Positions 1-11,182 of a DNA stretch of 64,000 bases are shown here, piece by piece. Below the pieces are notes generated by a model. It saw nothing but the letters and a program-made list of their open reading frames with translations, ran no database searches and was not told where the DNA came from. A program made the position numbers and the translations under genes. Each line of letters opens with the position of its first letter. The stretch's first letter is position 1. The DNA is from Cardiocondyla obscurior (lineage: Eukaryota; Arthropoda; Insecta; Hymenoptera; Formicidae): assembly GCF_019399895.1 (NCBI RefSeq), contig NC_091870.1:2996001-3060000 (forward strand). Reading direction: 5' to 3'.

Positions 1-134
1 TCGAATTAGGAAGGGACGACGTATGCCGTATTACGGTGTCATTTGTCAAGGGTTTGGCGAGACGCCAAAGCCAATGCCGCATGCATTTGACCCGCTCAAG
101 TGCAACAAGTACAATTAGGGAAAGCAGAACTTAC

Positions 135-256
135 GTAAACTGACCCTGCGCACGGCCGGAAGCTCGCAATCGATATGCGATAGATATATCAAAATCCCGC
201 CGATCAGAATCAAAGGAATCGCTTGTTCCACGTCGAACCAATCGCTGCCGGGACAG
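135..256 (-). CDS. candidate internal coding exon with a membrane-spanning segment
   Basis: On the minus strand an acceptor (CAACTTAG) precedes 122 nt ending at a canonical GTAAGT donor (plus acttac at 129-134). With phase 1+40 codons+1 the frame is open and reads CPGSDWFDVEQ followed by a hydrophobic run AIPLILIGGILIYL and then SHIDCELPAVRRVSL. The hydrophobic run is about 14 residues, consistent with the core of one transmembrane helix or a signal-anchor. An in-frame stop lies just upstream of the acceptor, as expected for an intron border. A second frame is also open through the exon, giving a hydrophilic serine/arginine/aspartate-rich peptide, so the reading frame is not proven. The first-exon candidate at 15186-15457 ends with two bases of a codon and this exon begins with one, so they could be joined in phase, but no transcript supports that. 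I do not recognise the protein family. Confidence 0.35.
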
Positions 257-1133
257 CTAAGTTGAAATTCAATTATCCGATTCCGGCGTCACGGTGAATT
301 CGAGCGCGATTTGATTAATTCCCACGTAATCTCCAAGATAATCATCGAACGGCGGCGTAAGTGCCCGCGAAATTTTTATCGCAATCGTTTCTCGTTAAAT
401 CTATCTCTCATTTTACTTTTTTTTTTTTTTTTTTCCTTTCTCCTAGAAATATCACTGTAGTTTCTTTGAAAGAGAAGCGCCCGCGATTCCATATTTGAAT
501 AATATCGAAATAAATGTTGTTAATGCCGAGTATTAACTAATAATTCCATTACGCGCCGTAGCCCGGGCGCGGTTTAATATTTATTGGATCAACAGGATAA
601 ATAAAATAATTATTTTGCATATTCTGCATATTAACGGGAGACGCGGGCGGGCATTAATAAATGTAATAATTACTGAATTCGAAATCGAGATACCCTCCAG
701 GATACGCGGCGGTGCGATGAATAGGCAAGAGTTTGCCCGCTGTATTTGTTATTTTCCATATAACTAGGCAACGCAACGTTCTCGCATACGTATCGCGGCA
801 TAAATTACGCAAACATCACGCGCGATTTTACGTTACCGGAAAACCGGCATATTGTCTTGCTCCGCGATGTCGGAGAGACGCTGTAGGGACGGGGAAGCAA
901 GAAAAAAATACCTGAACGTCCGCGGAAAGGAATAGTAATAAGCAATTAATTTCTTTTTGTCTGTTAAAGCTTCAACGGCGCAATTAATTTCGCATAATTA
1001 ATTATTTCGTCACGTCCTTCGTTAGGGCGAAACATATAATAAATCGATCGGCCTGATTTTTGCACGACTGTGGAACGTTAAATTTTATTTCACTGGAACA
1101 AACTAGCTACGAAAAAAAAATCATGCGACTCAC
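257..1133. other. non-coding stretch, likely intronic
   Basis: AT-rich sequence with a poly-T tract at about 417-434. The frame at 733-915 is short, begins with a non-ATG codon, is arginine-rich and has no splice support. I see no gene here. Confidence 0.5.
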
Positions 1134-1177
1134 CGATCTGCATGAGCTTCAGCGGAGTTGATGAATTCTGCCGGTGA
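1134..1177 (-). CDS. mini-exon A1 of the duplicated two-exon module
   Basis: A 44-nt segment lies between an acceptor (TTATGTTACAG) and a GTGAGT donor on the minus strand. It contains the core AACTCCGCTGA shared by the other copies. A near-identical copy is at 44385-44427 (43 nt), with the same acceptor, the same donor and the same following sequence (GTCGCATGATTTTTTT). The one-base length difference means the two copies cannot both keep one reading frame. Translation is ambiguous; the frame closest to the second copy reads SSTPLKLMQI. The conserved splice borders make a real exon more likely than a chance match, but a diverged repeat that merely carries splice-like edges is the alternative. 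Confidence 0.4.
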
Positions 1178-1290
1178 CTGTAACATAAGATAAAACGTAT
1201 TAATATAGACATGTTCGTATTTAAAAAATGTAAAGGTAAGGGTTTTTTTTTTTTTAAAGATTTTCTAAGAAAAGAAAAATTTATATTTAC

Positions 1291-1600
1291 CTATAAGTTG
1301 CTCCGCCGATGCAGGATACCTGTCCGAGGCCTGCTCCTCCTCTCAGATGGGACGTGACGAGCCATCCTTCCGCGCACTGGAAACTCGCGAACGCGCCCGG
1401 GTGAAGTTACAATCGCGAAAATTATTTAACACTGTCGCGCGTTATTTTTCGGCACTCCCGTATAAAAATAATCGTAGTAAAAAGCGTCCGATAATTGGCG
1501 GCACACCCGGGACGACCGACGAACCGGCCACGGTTCGTATAATTAGATATCGGCGTGCGGCACTTTTTTTTCACTGCACTACAGCGGAGTTCCTCTTGAA
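1291..1600 (-). CDS. module exon B1 with conserved ATG, plus fused upstream A-like core
   Basis: The minus-strand segment runs from an acceptor (CTGTTACAG at about 1601-1607) to a donor (TATAG|GTAAAT at 1285-1290). Its 3' part matches the copy at 44606-44880 closely. Both contain the block GCGCGGAAGGATGGCTCG with an ATG (here at 1365), from which the frame reads MARHVPSERRSRPRTGIL and then stops with TAG exactly at the donor. Compared with the second copy, two substitutions near this ATG are synonymous in this frame, which weakly favours it. An alternative frame, without ATG, is also open through the 3' part. The first ~20 bases at the 1600 end carry the same AACTCCGCTG core as the mini-exons, but the expected donor after it is missing. 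The long middle part has frame-shifting indels between copies and is probably not coding. Confidence 0.35.
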
Positions 1601-1719
1601 CTGTAACAGATAAACGACAAAATTATATTGTAGATATTAAATTAATTAAATAAAATGTCTTAAAAACGTTAGCAAAAATCTGAAGCATTTAATTCGTAAG
1701 AAAGAATGACACTGCTTAC

Positions 1720-1810
1720 CCTTGGGTTGCTCCGCTGGGGCAGGATACCCTTCCTGGGCCTCCTCCTCCTCTCAGATGGCACGTGTTAGGTCGTCCTTCC
1801 GCTTCCTGGA
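1720..1810 (-). pseudogene. third, degraded copy of module exon B (B3)
   Basis: The minus strand repeats the B block CATCTGAGAGGAGGAGGAGG and ends at a GTAAGC donor (plus gcttac at 1714-1719). The ATG conserved in the copies at 1365 and 44678 is replaced here by ACG, so it cannot start the same peptide. Two frames stay open across the short block (for example SERRRRPRKGILPQRSNPR). It directly abuts the 107-bp tandem repeat, whose unit begins with the same CGCGAGTG word found upstream of the ATG in the other B copies. A 119-nt gap separates it from the acceptor at 1601, mirroring the exon B to exon A spacing in the other modules. It is either a decayed exon or an exon used only internally. Confidence 0.35.
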
Positions 1811-2237
1811 CACTCGCGGGATAGTCCACGACGCTCCCGATCGCGATCTTCGATCTCGACACGAGACTGACTACGACGTAAAGCGCGAGGTCTAATAGTT
1901 ACCTTGACTACGGTCAACACTCGCGGGATAGTCCACGACACTCCCGATCCCGATCTGGACACGAAACTGACTACGACGTAAAGCGCGAGGTCTAATAGTC
2001 ACCTTGACTACGGTCAATACTCGCGGGATAGTCCACGACGTTCCCGATCCCGATCCTCGATCTCGACACGAGACTGACTACGACGTAAAGCGCGAGGTCT
2101 AATAGTCACCTTGACTACGGTCAACACTCGCGGGATAGTCCACGACGTTCCCGATCCCGATCCTCGATGTGGACACGAAACTGATTACGACGTAAAGCGC
2201 GAGGTCTAATAGTCACTTTGACTACGGTCAACCCTCG
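1811..2237. repeat. 107-bp minisatellite, four copies
   Basis: Four tandem units start at 1811, 1918, 2018 and 2125 (lengths 107, 100, 107, 107), each opening with actcgcgggatagtccacga or a close variant, and the array fades out after 2231. Units differ by a few substitutions; the second lacks 7 bases near its middle. The unit length is not a multiple of three and the units hold no shared open frame, so it is not a protein repeat. The first bases of the unit match the edge of the neighbouring exon B copies, so the array may have been seeded from that module. Confidence 0.9.
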
Positions 2238-2544
2238 TCGGCGGAATGAAAGACGGGAAGAACTCGTGCTAAGCGGCGAACGAGACAATGTTTTGTGCAG
2301 GACACTGCGGTCACGGAGTCACCGGGACGAGGCGAGACACAAGTACGCGATGATAAACCGTAAAAAAACACTTGCGGAAGTCTTAATATCCGTCGCGAAA
2401 ATCACCGCTCTGCACGTGGCCGGCGTACCTTCTCGACTGCGCAACGGGTCGCGTAGATCACGCGCGATCAGACGATCGATGGAGCGCTGTGATTGGTCGA
2501 TGCGCTAGGGTCCCCTTCATCCCCCCGCTACGGTCGGAACCGAC

Positions 2545-2595
2545 CTGCAGGTGGTTGCAGGTGAGGCGCAGGAAATTCGCGAAGATCGTCTGTAC
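2545..2595 (-). CDS. weak candidate short exon (51 nt)
   Basis: A good minus-strand acceptor (TTATTATTTTCCAG) with a pyrimidine-rich tail precedes GTACAGACGATC, and CTGCAG|GTCGGT could be the donor 51 nt later. One frame reads VQTIFANFLRLTCNHLQ without stops and continues open to a TGA about 90 nt further if the donor is not used. The other two frames are also open over this short length, so coding is unproven. It lies between the minisatellite and the plus-strand promoter at 4.16 kb. Confidence 0.2.
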
Positions 2596-3728
2596 CTGGA
2601 AAATAATAATTAAAAATTAAAATTAAACTGAATCTCAAAATCTGTCGATATGATAGCCGACACGTTAATGCAACCATTAAAAGCGGCAATAATAAAATCG
2701 TTTTTCAACTAATTCAGGCGTCACACCAATATTATTAAAAATAGGATTACTTCGGAAGCACTTATTATCGGAAAAGAGATAAAAGGGAGCGAGCGGAAAC
2801 GGTGTTTTATATCCGGTTACGACGCAGCGGCTGTTGTACAAGATATTCGATTTTTCCCGTCAATATTTTACGATCGGTGGCCGTTAATTGGGAACGAAGT
2901 GTACGCCGCGGCGCGAAGAATTACCGTCGCTTTATCGCCGGCGAAGTTTCTAAACCCATATTTATCGCCGGGAACGTCACCGCCGTCCACGCGTCAATTG
3001 TATATCCACCCCTTAGTGAATCTCATTACCTAAACGCGTTAGCCAATGGCGGGCGAGTGTCATATAAATTTGCAACACAATATCACTTTATCATTGCATG
3101 ACATCCTCCGCGGTATGAATTATGGAATGAGGCGCACGTCAGACTTTGTAGCATAAGCTACCGGCGGCAACGCATCGGGGGCAGAAAGTGATATCAACGA
3201 AAATGATGCTCGTTCAGGTGCAGTCGGCTTACGGAATTATAATGCCCCGCAAAACGCGACGTGAGGCGCGAATCCGCCCTCGAGGCCCGGCTTCAAAGCT
3301 GGAATATTCGAGCCAACCCCCGCTGAAGATAACACGAGAAGGGATAAAACGGACGTGCGAACGTTACGAAATATAACAATCAATTACGGAATACCCAGCC
3401 GCTTTGCAAGTCGCGTTCACCGGAACGCCAAATGCCGACGGATGCCGGTCGCTAAATTAACATTCCATTTTTACAATTTCGATATAATTGCCCGAGCTTC
3501 TCTCCCGGGCATTTCCTCGACGAGCTCCGCGAGCGTCTGACGTGCACTTCAAAAAGTTGTCCTGCGAAACCCGAGATCTTTGCCTCGCAATATGTAAAAT
3601 GGAAAAGTTCCATGCAATACGGATTTTCCGCGCTTCCGCTTGAAGAGACGGTCTTTGAATATATCGTATTAAAAAAAAAATTAAGAAAAAAAATATTGGT
3701 GTTACGTCTGAATTATTATTTATTGTAG

Positions 3729-3759
<31 letters not shown>

Positions 3760-4155
3760 AATCTGATTATCAGAATTAATAAATCCGATTTTTAAGTAAC
3801 AGAAAAATATTCTGATTATTAATTTTATTCATTTTATTATTTTTATTGATTTATTATCATATTTGGAGCTTGCTCCAACGGGAGTTTTTTAACGACGTTG
3901 TATGCGCTCGAAAGTGACGGTCTTGGAGTCGCAAAGAAACGAGCTTTTATTTTGAAGGAAGACGTCTCGAGCTAGCCGAGCTCGTCTATTTACATTTTTT
4001 TAGCTAGCAACGTTTAGATCGACGTTCCGAGAACTCGGCACGGTCGCTCCGTCTCTATTCTCGCGAGAGAGACAACGTCCAATTGCCGATCGCGTCTATC
4101 GCTGTCTCACTTTTTTTACGCGGTTTTCTCTTTCTCTCCAATGACCGAAATCTCA
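2596..4155. other. non-coding stretch between opposing units
   Basis: CpG-rich to about 3.6 kb, then AT-rich, with an (AT)n microsatellite at about 3729-3755. A TATAAA at 3063-3068 lies 30 bases before a TCATTG at 3091, a weak core-promoter resemblance without a good initiator. The short frames at 2802-3101 and 3188-3540 lack splice or composition support. No gene seen. Confidence 0.5.
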
Positions 4156-4195
4156 ACGGTCAGTCTAGTCGCGGAGGTTCGGGCGCGAGGACGTG
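4156..4195 (+). promoter_or_regulatory. core promoter: initiator plus downstream promoter element
   Basis: A perfect arthropod initiator TCAGTC occupies 4160-4165, placing +1 at the A at 4162. GGACGT at 4189-4194 matches the downstream promoter element consensus (RGWYVT) and begins exactly at +28, the spacing required for this promoter class. No TATA box is present, as is usual for it. The surrounding 4.0-4.9 kb is CpG-rich. A leader-like exon with a splice donor follows on the same strand. Confidence 0.55.
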
Positions 4196-5057
4196 TCGGT
4201 AATCGCTCCGCGACTTAGGCGTTTTTTCGACCGCGGATAGAAAGAATCGCATACGAATCAGTGTCGACGTCGTCGACTCGCGAGCGGGCGATCATTTTCA
4301 GTACTCTTGCGTTAGCCTAATCATCGTTCTGCGCTCCGTTTTGAGCGTCAAAAAAGTACTTCGCCGCGAAGGGTTATGGCGCGCGGAAGCGCACGGAGCG
4401 TCCAACCTGAATTGCGCCGAGCGTTCGGCATTGCCAACCTGCTTCACCCGCCATCTCCTTCGACGACGTTCAACGGGTTCCCACGACCGCCATTATCGAG
4501 GCCTGAGATTCGCGCCTCCTCCATCTTCTTCGTCGCGGTCAAGATTGTCATCCCCGTTTCGAAGAGGTTCTCGTTCACTGCTTATTCCAAGTTCATGGCG
4601 TCGTTCATACTGCCGGCGAGGATTAGCCGAGGAATAAAATACAATCGCGCTTTACATCGCAGCCAGTTCCTTGCGTCGAGATCGAAGACGACCCGAGAAA
4701 AAACCCGGATGGATAAATAACGCCACGAATATCGAGAGTGCGTGATTGCAACAACAAATGATCGTCCGTCGCGCTTCTTAATTTAAATCGTTAAAAATCG
4801 CCGCGATAATCCACCGTCATTCTTTCGGGCGTTCGTATCTCGAGTGATAGTGTTAGTGATCAGTGATAGTGTTTATAAAAAAAAAAAAGCAGAGCAAGGT
4901 GATATAGTGTGAAGTGATTTAAAGTGCTGCAACACGTCAGGATAATCCAGACCGCTGCCACGGAAGGAAGGAAGGAAGGAAGGAAGGAAGGAAGGATGGA
5001 AGGAAGGATGAAAGCATGGAAAATAACCCAACCTACCTCAAACCGGAATCTACAAAT
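4162..5057 (+). CDS. candidate first exon: long leader and short coding start
   Basis: From the predicted start at 4162 the transcript would run to a strong donor (ACAAAT|GTAAGT) with its GT at 5058-5059. The stretch 4840-4940, with repeated gtgatagtg words, has the look of insect untranslated leader. An ATG at 5016 opens MENNPTYLKPESTN, 14 codons ending in phase 0 at the donor. Two upstream ATGs in another frame (4996 and 5008, inside the GGAA repeat) would also read to the donor, in phase 2. An upstream frame of 114 codons begins at ATG 4376 and stops at 4720; it is arginine/serine/proline-rich and I treat it as an upstream frame rather than the product. The rest of the protein would be encoded beyond a large intron. 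The family is not recognisable from so few residues. Confidence 0.45.
4962..5009 (+). repeat. GGAA microsatellite next to the start codon
   Basis: About eleven GGAA units with two GGAT interruptions run from 4962 to about 5009. The interruptions create two ATG codons (4996, 5008) just before the ATG at 5016, so changes in repeat length would alter leader length and may alter start choice. Known: GGAA is the core of ETS-family binding sites. Any such role here is inference. Confidence 0.85.
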
Positions 5058-8000
5058 GTAAGTGAACCGGCAACACGGTCGTATATCATTTAATTGTAAT
5101 TTCCGTGATTGTGTAAAATTTATTACCGTCCTGCATCAAGCCGTTTGATGTTTCCTGAAAATATTTTCGCTTCCTCGAAATATTTATGGGGCAAGATTCA
5201 ATATAAATATGCAGAATGAATCTCGCGTGCTTTAATTATAAGTACACCGGTGATCGTCGGGCGAAAACGTCGTCGGCGCAGTAAAAAAAAAAAAAAGAGA
5301 ATACATCTCACCCTATCCTCGCGAAATGTACATAGGCGATGGAAAAGCCAACTTTTTCCGCGATTTCAATTAACATTACGCGCGCCGTTTCGGCCGTTTC
5401 GAATAAATTACGCCGGGCAACTTTAATTTTAATTCGCGATACTTTTTCATCCGGCAATACGCGGCGGACGAGACTTCGTTAACTCGATGGCATTTTGCAA
5501 TTGTGATCATCGAAAAGGGTAAACGATTTTATACTCTCAGCTCGTGCCGCGTAATAATAAAAAGCTGAATTATTTTGCAATTCACCGTTCTCGTCGAGTT
5601 AATTAATGTACCGTCCCGTTCCCCGCGCGATAAAAGACCGCTTCTCTCTCTCTCTCTTTTTTCCCTCCCCTTCCCCTCGTCCCGCTCTCAATTGCAATGC
5701 CGCTGTCGGATGAATTCGAAATTCGAAATAAAAAATTCAAGTCGCGTCGATTACTATCGGCGTGCGGAATCGCGGCTTGCAAAAATGATCCTGGAACGCG
5801 CCCTTCCAACTTTTACGAGGTAATTTATAAACTGTGTACGCGCCCGTAAGCTCGCGGCATAATTGCACTCGTTTTGTGAACGCGTACAAACGTATGTTCG
5901 TGCTCGTTGCGAATGTCTTCTTTAAATAGGCATTTTTGGAACAATCGCTAACGGGGCATCTAAATATTTGCGCGGCAACGTACTTTGTCCGATAAATAAT
6001 TTTTTAATGAACAACCAAATCGAAAAGAAAAAAAAAAAAGGGTCTTAAAGCAGAGTTTAACAGTCGTGTTAATACGAGACAACCGTAATGTGTTTTAATA
6101 ATTCGATTATTAATTCGAATTGTTAATTAAAATAATATAAATGTATATCCGTTTAATTAATACACTAATTGATAAACAAAGTCGTTGCGATTGCGTGTTA
6201 CAGTTACGTTTTATAATCCCGTTATACAAATAAATGTTCTTTATTTTAATTCGCGGAAGTGAAATTAATAAAGAGGCGACCACGCGTTTGCGAATAAAAA
6301 TTCAGCGAAGAGAAAGATTTTTTGCAAGTTTTTTTTTTCTTTTTTTTTTTTTTTCCAGCAACAATAATTGCACGTCAAACCGCCGTTGATTAAATTATTA
6401 GCTTAACATTCGGCGACGAAATAATAATGTGCACACGAACATCGGGCTGCGCGATGGGACCTGCTTTCGAAAAAGGCACCGCGAAGACAATCGGCGGTGT
6501 ATTCGCGTGTAACAAAAGGGGATCCGCGGAATATCGATTCCGGCCGTATTCTCGTCAGGCCAATTCCATTTGACGGGCATGCGTTCGGTTTTCCGCGACG
6601 CCGCGAATATGATTATGCACGCCCGAGCGTTACCGAAAACAATATCGGCCGCGCGCGCTGCGCAATCTGATTTCGGTAACAATATTCGGTAAACGAATGC
6701 CCGCGGCGCGGACGACGCGAGCAACGGCCGTAAACCCAATGACTGGCATTTATTCGGAATTACAAGCGGTAATTAAAAGGACGGCAAAAAACCCATCCGG
6801 TTATCCGCGGCGCGTGCGAGAGGCGCGTGAATTCGTGGAGAACTCTCTTGTTCGGAAAAAAAGAGGAAAAAAGAGAGAAAAAAAAAACGGACGAAAAACG
6901 TAAAAGAAAGAAAATCCGCGAGGGCACGCGACCGCGCTTATCGAGACAACGACAACGGGCCCCGATAAAGCCGAGGATCGCGCCGAATGCACAAACTGCA
7001 TAACTGAGTGAGGCCGATAGATTCCTACACAAGCGGGGTTTGATTGATGATAAAAGGGGTTTATTGACTTGCGCCGAGCGCAGATGCAACGTGCCCCCCC
7101 TATTTTTTCCATTTTTTTTTTTTTTTTTTCGTCTGAATACAAGGCTTGATTGATAGTGCGTGCGCATTTCGTCGCTGATACCGAGGCCGCTATGATAAGA
7201 GGGCACGAACAGTGAAATTGTGTAAAGCTATAAATCATTTCTCTTCACTCTCTCCTTCTATCTCTCTCTCTCTTTCTCTCTCTGCCTCTCCTCCTCCCCC
7301 TTTCCCCCTCGTGATTTATATATTAAAGGACTGCGAGCATTATAAATGTATCGGCGTGTTGTGCCGCGAGTAAATTCCACTCGCTTATTTTATTAAAATT
7401 AATTTGACGGTCTTATTATAGCATTAACGGATTTCCGGTGACGGATTTATCGAACAAATGCATCAAAGCGTAATCAGATATTTCGCGCGCCTGATTATTT
7501 CCGCGTGATTATTTTCGGCATTCGTCAAATATAAAATCGCCCCAGATTACATTCGTTTGTCCCGCAGTTTTCCCGTCATTAAAAGTGCTGCAAAAATATT
7601 TGTCCTCCGCAGCTCATAAACAAATATTCAAACAGCGCGCCCACCCAAACATACGCGCGCCTCGATCGAGCCAGTTTCCATTCATCGTATAATTAAAGCC
7701 AACATTTACACTTTCCCGTGAAAGTGTCATTAAATTTAAAATCGGCACGGCCAGAAAATCAAAATAAGCTTTGCGCAACGCTGTTAAATGCGCCGGCCCG
7801 GCATTATATGCATATGATTTATGCAGCTTTGACAGATATATTCTAAATAAATGGGAAACGTAGAGAAAATGCGATTGATAATTACCGGACGTCGCGAAGT
7901 GAAATTTCATATTATTACCTTGCGCTATTAATACCGATAATTATTTCTCGCCGGACGTGCAATTTTTATTTTCTTTTCCTTTTTTTTCGCTTAAATATTT

Positions 8001-8199
8001 CGTGTACTTCGTCACCGCAGTCAAGTTCTTGAACTAATTCTATTATCTGTCTCATAATTTTTATCGAAATAGCTGACTGTCGGCGATGTAGATAAATACT
8101 TAATATTTTTCAAAAATTGCGTCAGAAAAGGTAGATAAGCCGTTTTTACTTACTGATTTAACTCCGTTAAGTGTATTATTACGAATGTGATCATGTAGC
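5058..8199. other. intronic-type sequence
   Basis: This follows the donor at 5058. It holds poly-T tracts (6328-6354 followed by ccag at 6355-6358, an acceptor-like site without a good open frame behind it; 7111-7130), CT-rich DNA at 7250-7310, and short frames at 5575-5823, 6398-6739 and 6760-7238 that overlap on both strands and are lysine/arginine- or serine-rich. No gene seen. Confidence 0.45.
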
Positions 8200-8884
8200 G
8201 AGCGGCGGTGACGAAATGTCTCGACGTCGGGTCGATCGAGCGAGAATTCGAATTAAAATTCTAATCAAATCCTTATCAGTAAGTTTCGCGGCCGAGATGG
8301 AGGCCCGCGAAAGTCGGCGGTGGATGCTCGCGGGCACCGATTGGCCGGCTTGCGCAACGGCGCGAAGTTACGTGCGCACCGCGTCCTCTGACAATGTCGA
8401 CGGAGTGGCGGACGCGCGCCGGCAGAACAGCACGAGCCATCGCGTGATTCGGATCGAGTGTCCTGCGTCGCGTAGTTGTTCGCGCTCCCGTACGAAAGCC
8501 GCGTCGCGTGTGCACGGGGGATTTTCGCGTCGAGGTCGAAACTTGAGGCTGTGCCGATCGGTCGGCGCTGGTCTCGCGCGTCGGCGTTCGTCGTCGTCGT
8601 CATCGACGTTGTTTCGTTTTCTGAATGTGTGTATCGCGTCGGCTCATCGTTCCGCCGTGGCACGGCGGTTGACTTTAGTTACCCGTGGAACGACGGTGAA
8701 GCGAGGGACCGGACGTGTGATTGAGGTGATCTTGTGTGCGCCGCATATTGCCGGGAGTAAAAGTTGTGTCGCAGCGGACTCGAGGACCCGGAGGGACCCT
8801 GAAGGTAGAAGCCGGAGTTTTTCGCGTTTCGGCCCGGGCACGCAGCCGGATTTCTGCGCTACACGACTCCCGCGGACGTAGGGG
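8200..8884 (+). promoter_or_regulatory. CpG-rich leader-like region ending at a splice donor
   Basis: About 680 bases are extremely CpG-rich and end at GGGG|GTAAGC (GT at 8885-8886), followed by a poly-T tract. The 8690-8880 part resembles an untranslated first exon (gtgtgattgaggtgatcttg). A 236-codon frame (8171-8881) spans it, but opposing frames are also open, its product is arginine/serine-rich and it stops just before the donor, so I read it as a by-product of stop-poor CpG DNA. No convincing initiator with correctly spaced downstream element was found. It could be an alternative first exon of the gene starting at 4.16 kb, or an unrelated CpG island. Confidence 0.35.
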
Positions 8885-11182
8885 GTAAGCCACACACATA
8901 GAACTGTGTTTATGTTCGGCGCGTCGAGCTACTCTCGACCGCTTCTCAGTTGTTTACCTTTTTTTTTTTTTTTTTTTTTTTTTTCGACAACACGGAGACT
9001 CGATACCAGACGAAAACAGTCGCGAGCGGACTTGTTTTTTTTTTATTTTTTTATTTTTTTTTTCTTACGTTCTGGAACTGTGCGAAGCGAGCTCTGAGAA
9101 TCGACCGTGGATGCATCGTCTGTGCGCCGACGATTTATCAGTTTTTAATAACAGCGAGGGGGAAAGAGGGACAGAGAGAGAAGAGATATATCAGAATTAC
9201 TTCGATCTCTTTAGTGAAAGAACCCTGGACGGCGAAAATCATGGGAGATACGAACATAACTCCGCGCGAAATGGTTGTCGGTAGTCGTTCGAAAAAAGGC
9301 TTTAAAGATCTAAAATTATTTAGCTCTCAAATCCGCCCAAATTGTTTTCCCGGTTGAAGAAGATATAAAGTTATCTAGTAAAATCTTAGTAAAATCCTAG
9401 GCGGTGAAATGTACTTTTGTACGTCGCTCAACGCGTAAGCTTGTTATTTCCTCCCAGCTCGATCTTTCAACTCTGCGAACGGCAAGTATATTTGTCGACT
9501 AGGTGCAGCCCAAGTTAAAACACATTTTTTTTTCTCGTAAAAAGAATTCGCCGCGGAAACGTTCGCGTTGCGTCGCGATCGGTCAATTCATTTTCGATGA
9601 ATTTACGTCGAGAGCGTATTGCTGCGAACGATCGAAGAAGCAGCTCTTGGCCGAGCTTATCGCAAAATTATCTCACTTTTATTATCTCCGGCTGACGCGT
9701 TTCGCATTTCGCCGGTACCTATTTCAGCTCAATAAATCGTTGTCATAGTAACGATTGCATAAATAATTGTGCACCGAGATTAGTCGGCATTTCGCTGTAA
9801 TCCGGTTTTACAGAATATCGAGTTGATCGGAAATCAAGTAAATTGTAATCCGATAGTTCGGTTTCAATACGGGTGCCGGGGGTCCGTTCCGCTCTACGCG
9901 GTAACGTACGGGCGCAATTTCCAAAATAAGCCGTCGTCGAGCGCGAATAAATCACATCTATAACCCGCCGCGTTTCGCAAATCAAAAATCCGCGCGAAGC
10001 GATACGCATCGCCGTGCGGAATTATTATTATTTATACACGTTATTTATACGTAATCACGTAGACAAACGCGTAAAATATCGGCGCCGCGATAAACGGGGA
10101 CGGCCCGTTTTCGCCGGGCGATTGTTCCTCCCCCGTGCGCGGAGCGGGTTTTATTTCTACCGGCGGTGTGCCCCCCCCCTTTTCACCCTCCGCCCGTTTC
10201 GGCCGCCAATTAACTTCCCGCGGGTTAATTGAATATGCAAAACGGCGCCTTTATTGTTAAATTTCGGCCGTGCGCTTTAAACGCGGCCTTATTTCGCGCG
10301 GGTGACACGTGTTTTAAATGACAGAAATACGAGGCTCCCGTCCGATCCGTTAATCCGTAAGCGGCGGAGGAGATCGACCGCGTTTCTGCGTGAACCCGCG
10401 CGCCGGTCCGCGTGAACTCGCGCGAAATTTATTTATACTCCCGGCACTCGCGCGGAAATGTACTTCGGTAGCGCGCCCGTGCGACGCGCATATTTCACGG
10501 CATAGACGTTTAGGAGCGCGGAATAAATCGCTTGCCGCGGGAAGGTCCATTTGCATACAAACGCAAAATGCCTCCCCTTCTTGCCCTACCCCTCTCCGTG
10601 CGGCTCGCGATTATGTGCGTAAATAAACGGCCGCCGTTTCGAAGCCGTCGCCGCGGTCGCTTCCTGGACACATTAATCGCGCGAACGTCGCCGTCTTCCG
10701 TTGTCGAACTCATGGTTCGAGGGCTCGAGACTTGCGAGGGGCGAAATAACGCGCGGAAGAAAAAAGAAAAAAAAAAAAAAGCGAGAGCTCGAAGATTGAT
10801 AAAACCCGAGGCGAAAGTCTAAGTCATACTTATACGCATCATCATTAAATATTATATGTGCCAACTTTCTTTTAATTTTTTTTTTCTTTTTCTTTTTTTT
10901 TTTTTAACTTGCGAATGATGCTACGAGAGCTGCTGCTTAAGCAACTGCACATTTAAATGACGAGCACTTACGTAGACTGACTGCGACTAGTTATGACGAA
11001 CAGTACTGAAAGTATGACGCGGAGCTTCCGCGAACAAAAAACGTGAAAAGAAAGTCGGCGCGCGGTATTTAATGACGACGCGCGGATGACTTAGATTTTT
11101 CACCTCGGGGAAATGATAACGAATTTCCTATTCGTATCGAGTTCTCTCGTCACGAGCCGTGACGCCTTTCGAGGCGGTTTAA
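8885..11182. other. non-coding stretch
   Basis: Poly-T at about 8959-8984 and T-rich DNA at 9035-9063. A CpG-rich patch at 10.0-10.7 kb gives several overlapping two-strand frames with no splice support. On the minus strand a GTAAGT donor (plus acttac at 10967-10972) follows a possible 34-nt mini-exon preceded by ACTTTCAG, too short to judge. Confidence 0.4.

Noticed and set aside
6328..6400. Very strong-looking acceptor (poly-T then CCAG) at 6355-6358
   Set aside because: All three frames stop within about 35 bases; poly-T tracts followed by AG are common in this sequence.
8171..8881. 236-codon plus-strand frame, the longest in the window
   Set aside because: Arginine/serine-rich, lies in extreme CpG-rich DNA where stops are rare, and opposing frames are open too. 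Better explained as leader or CpG island.
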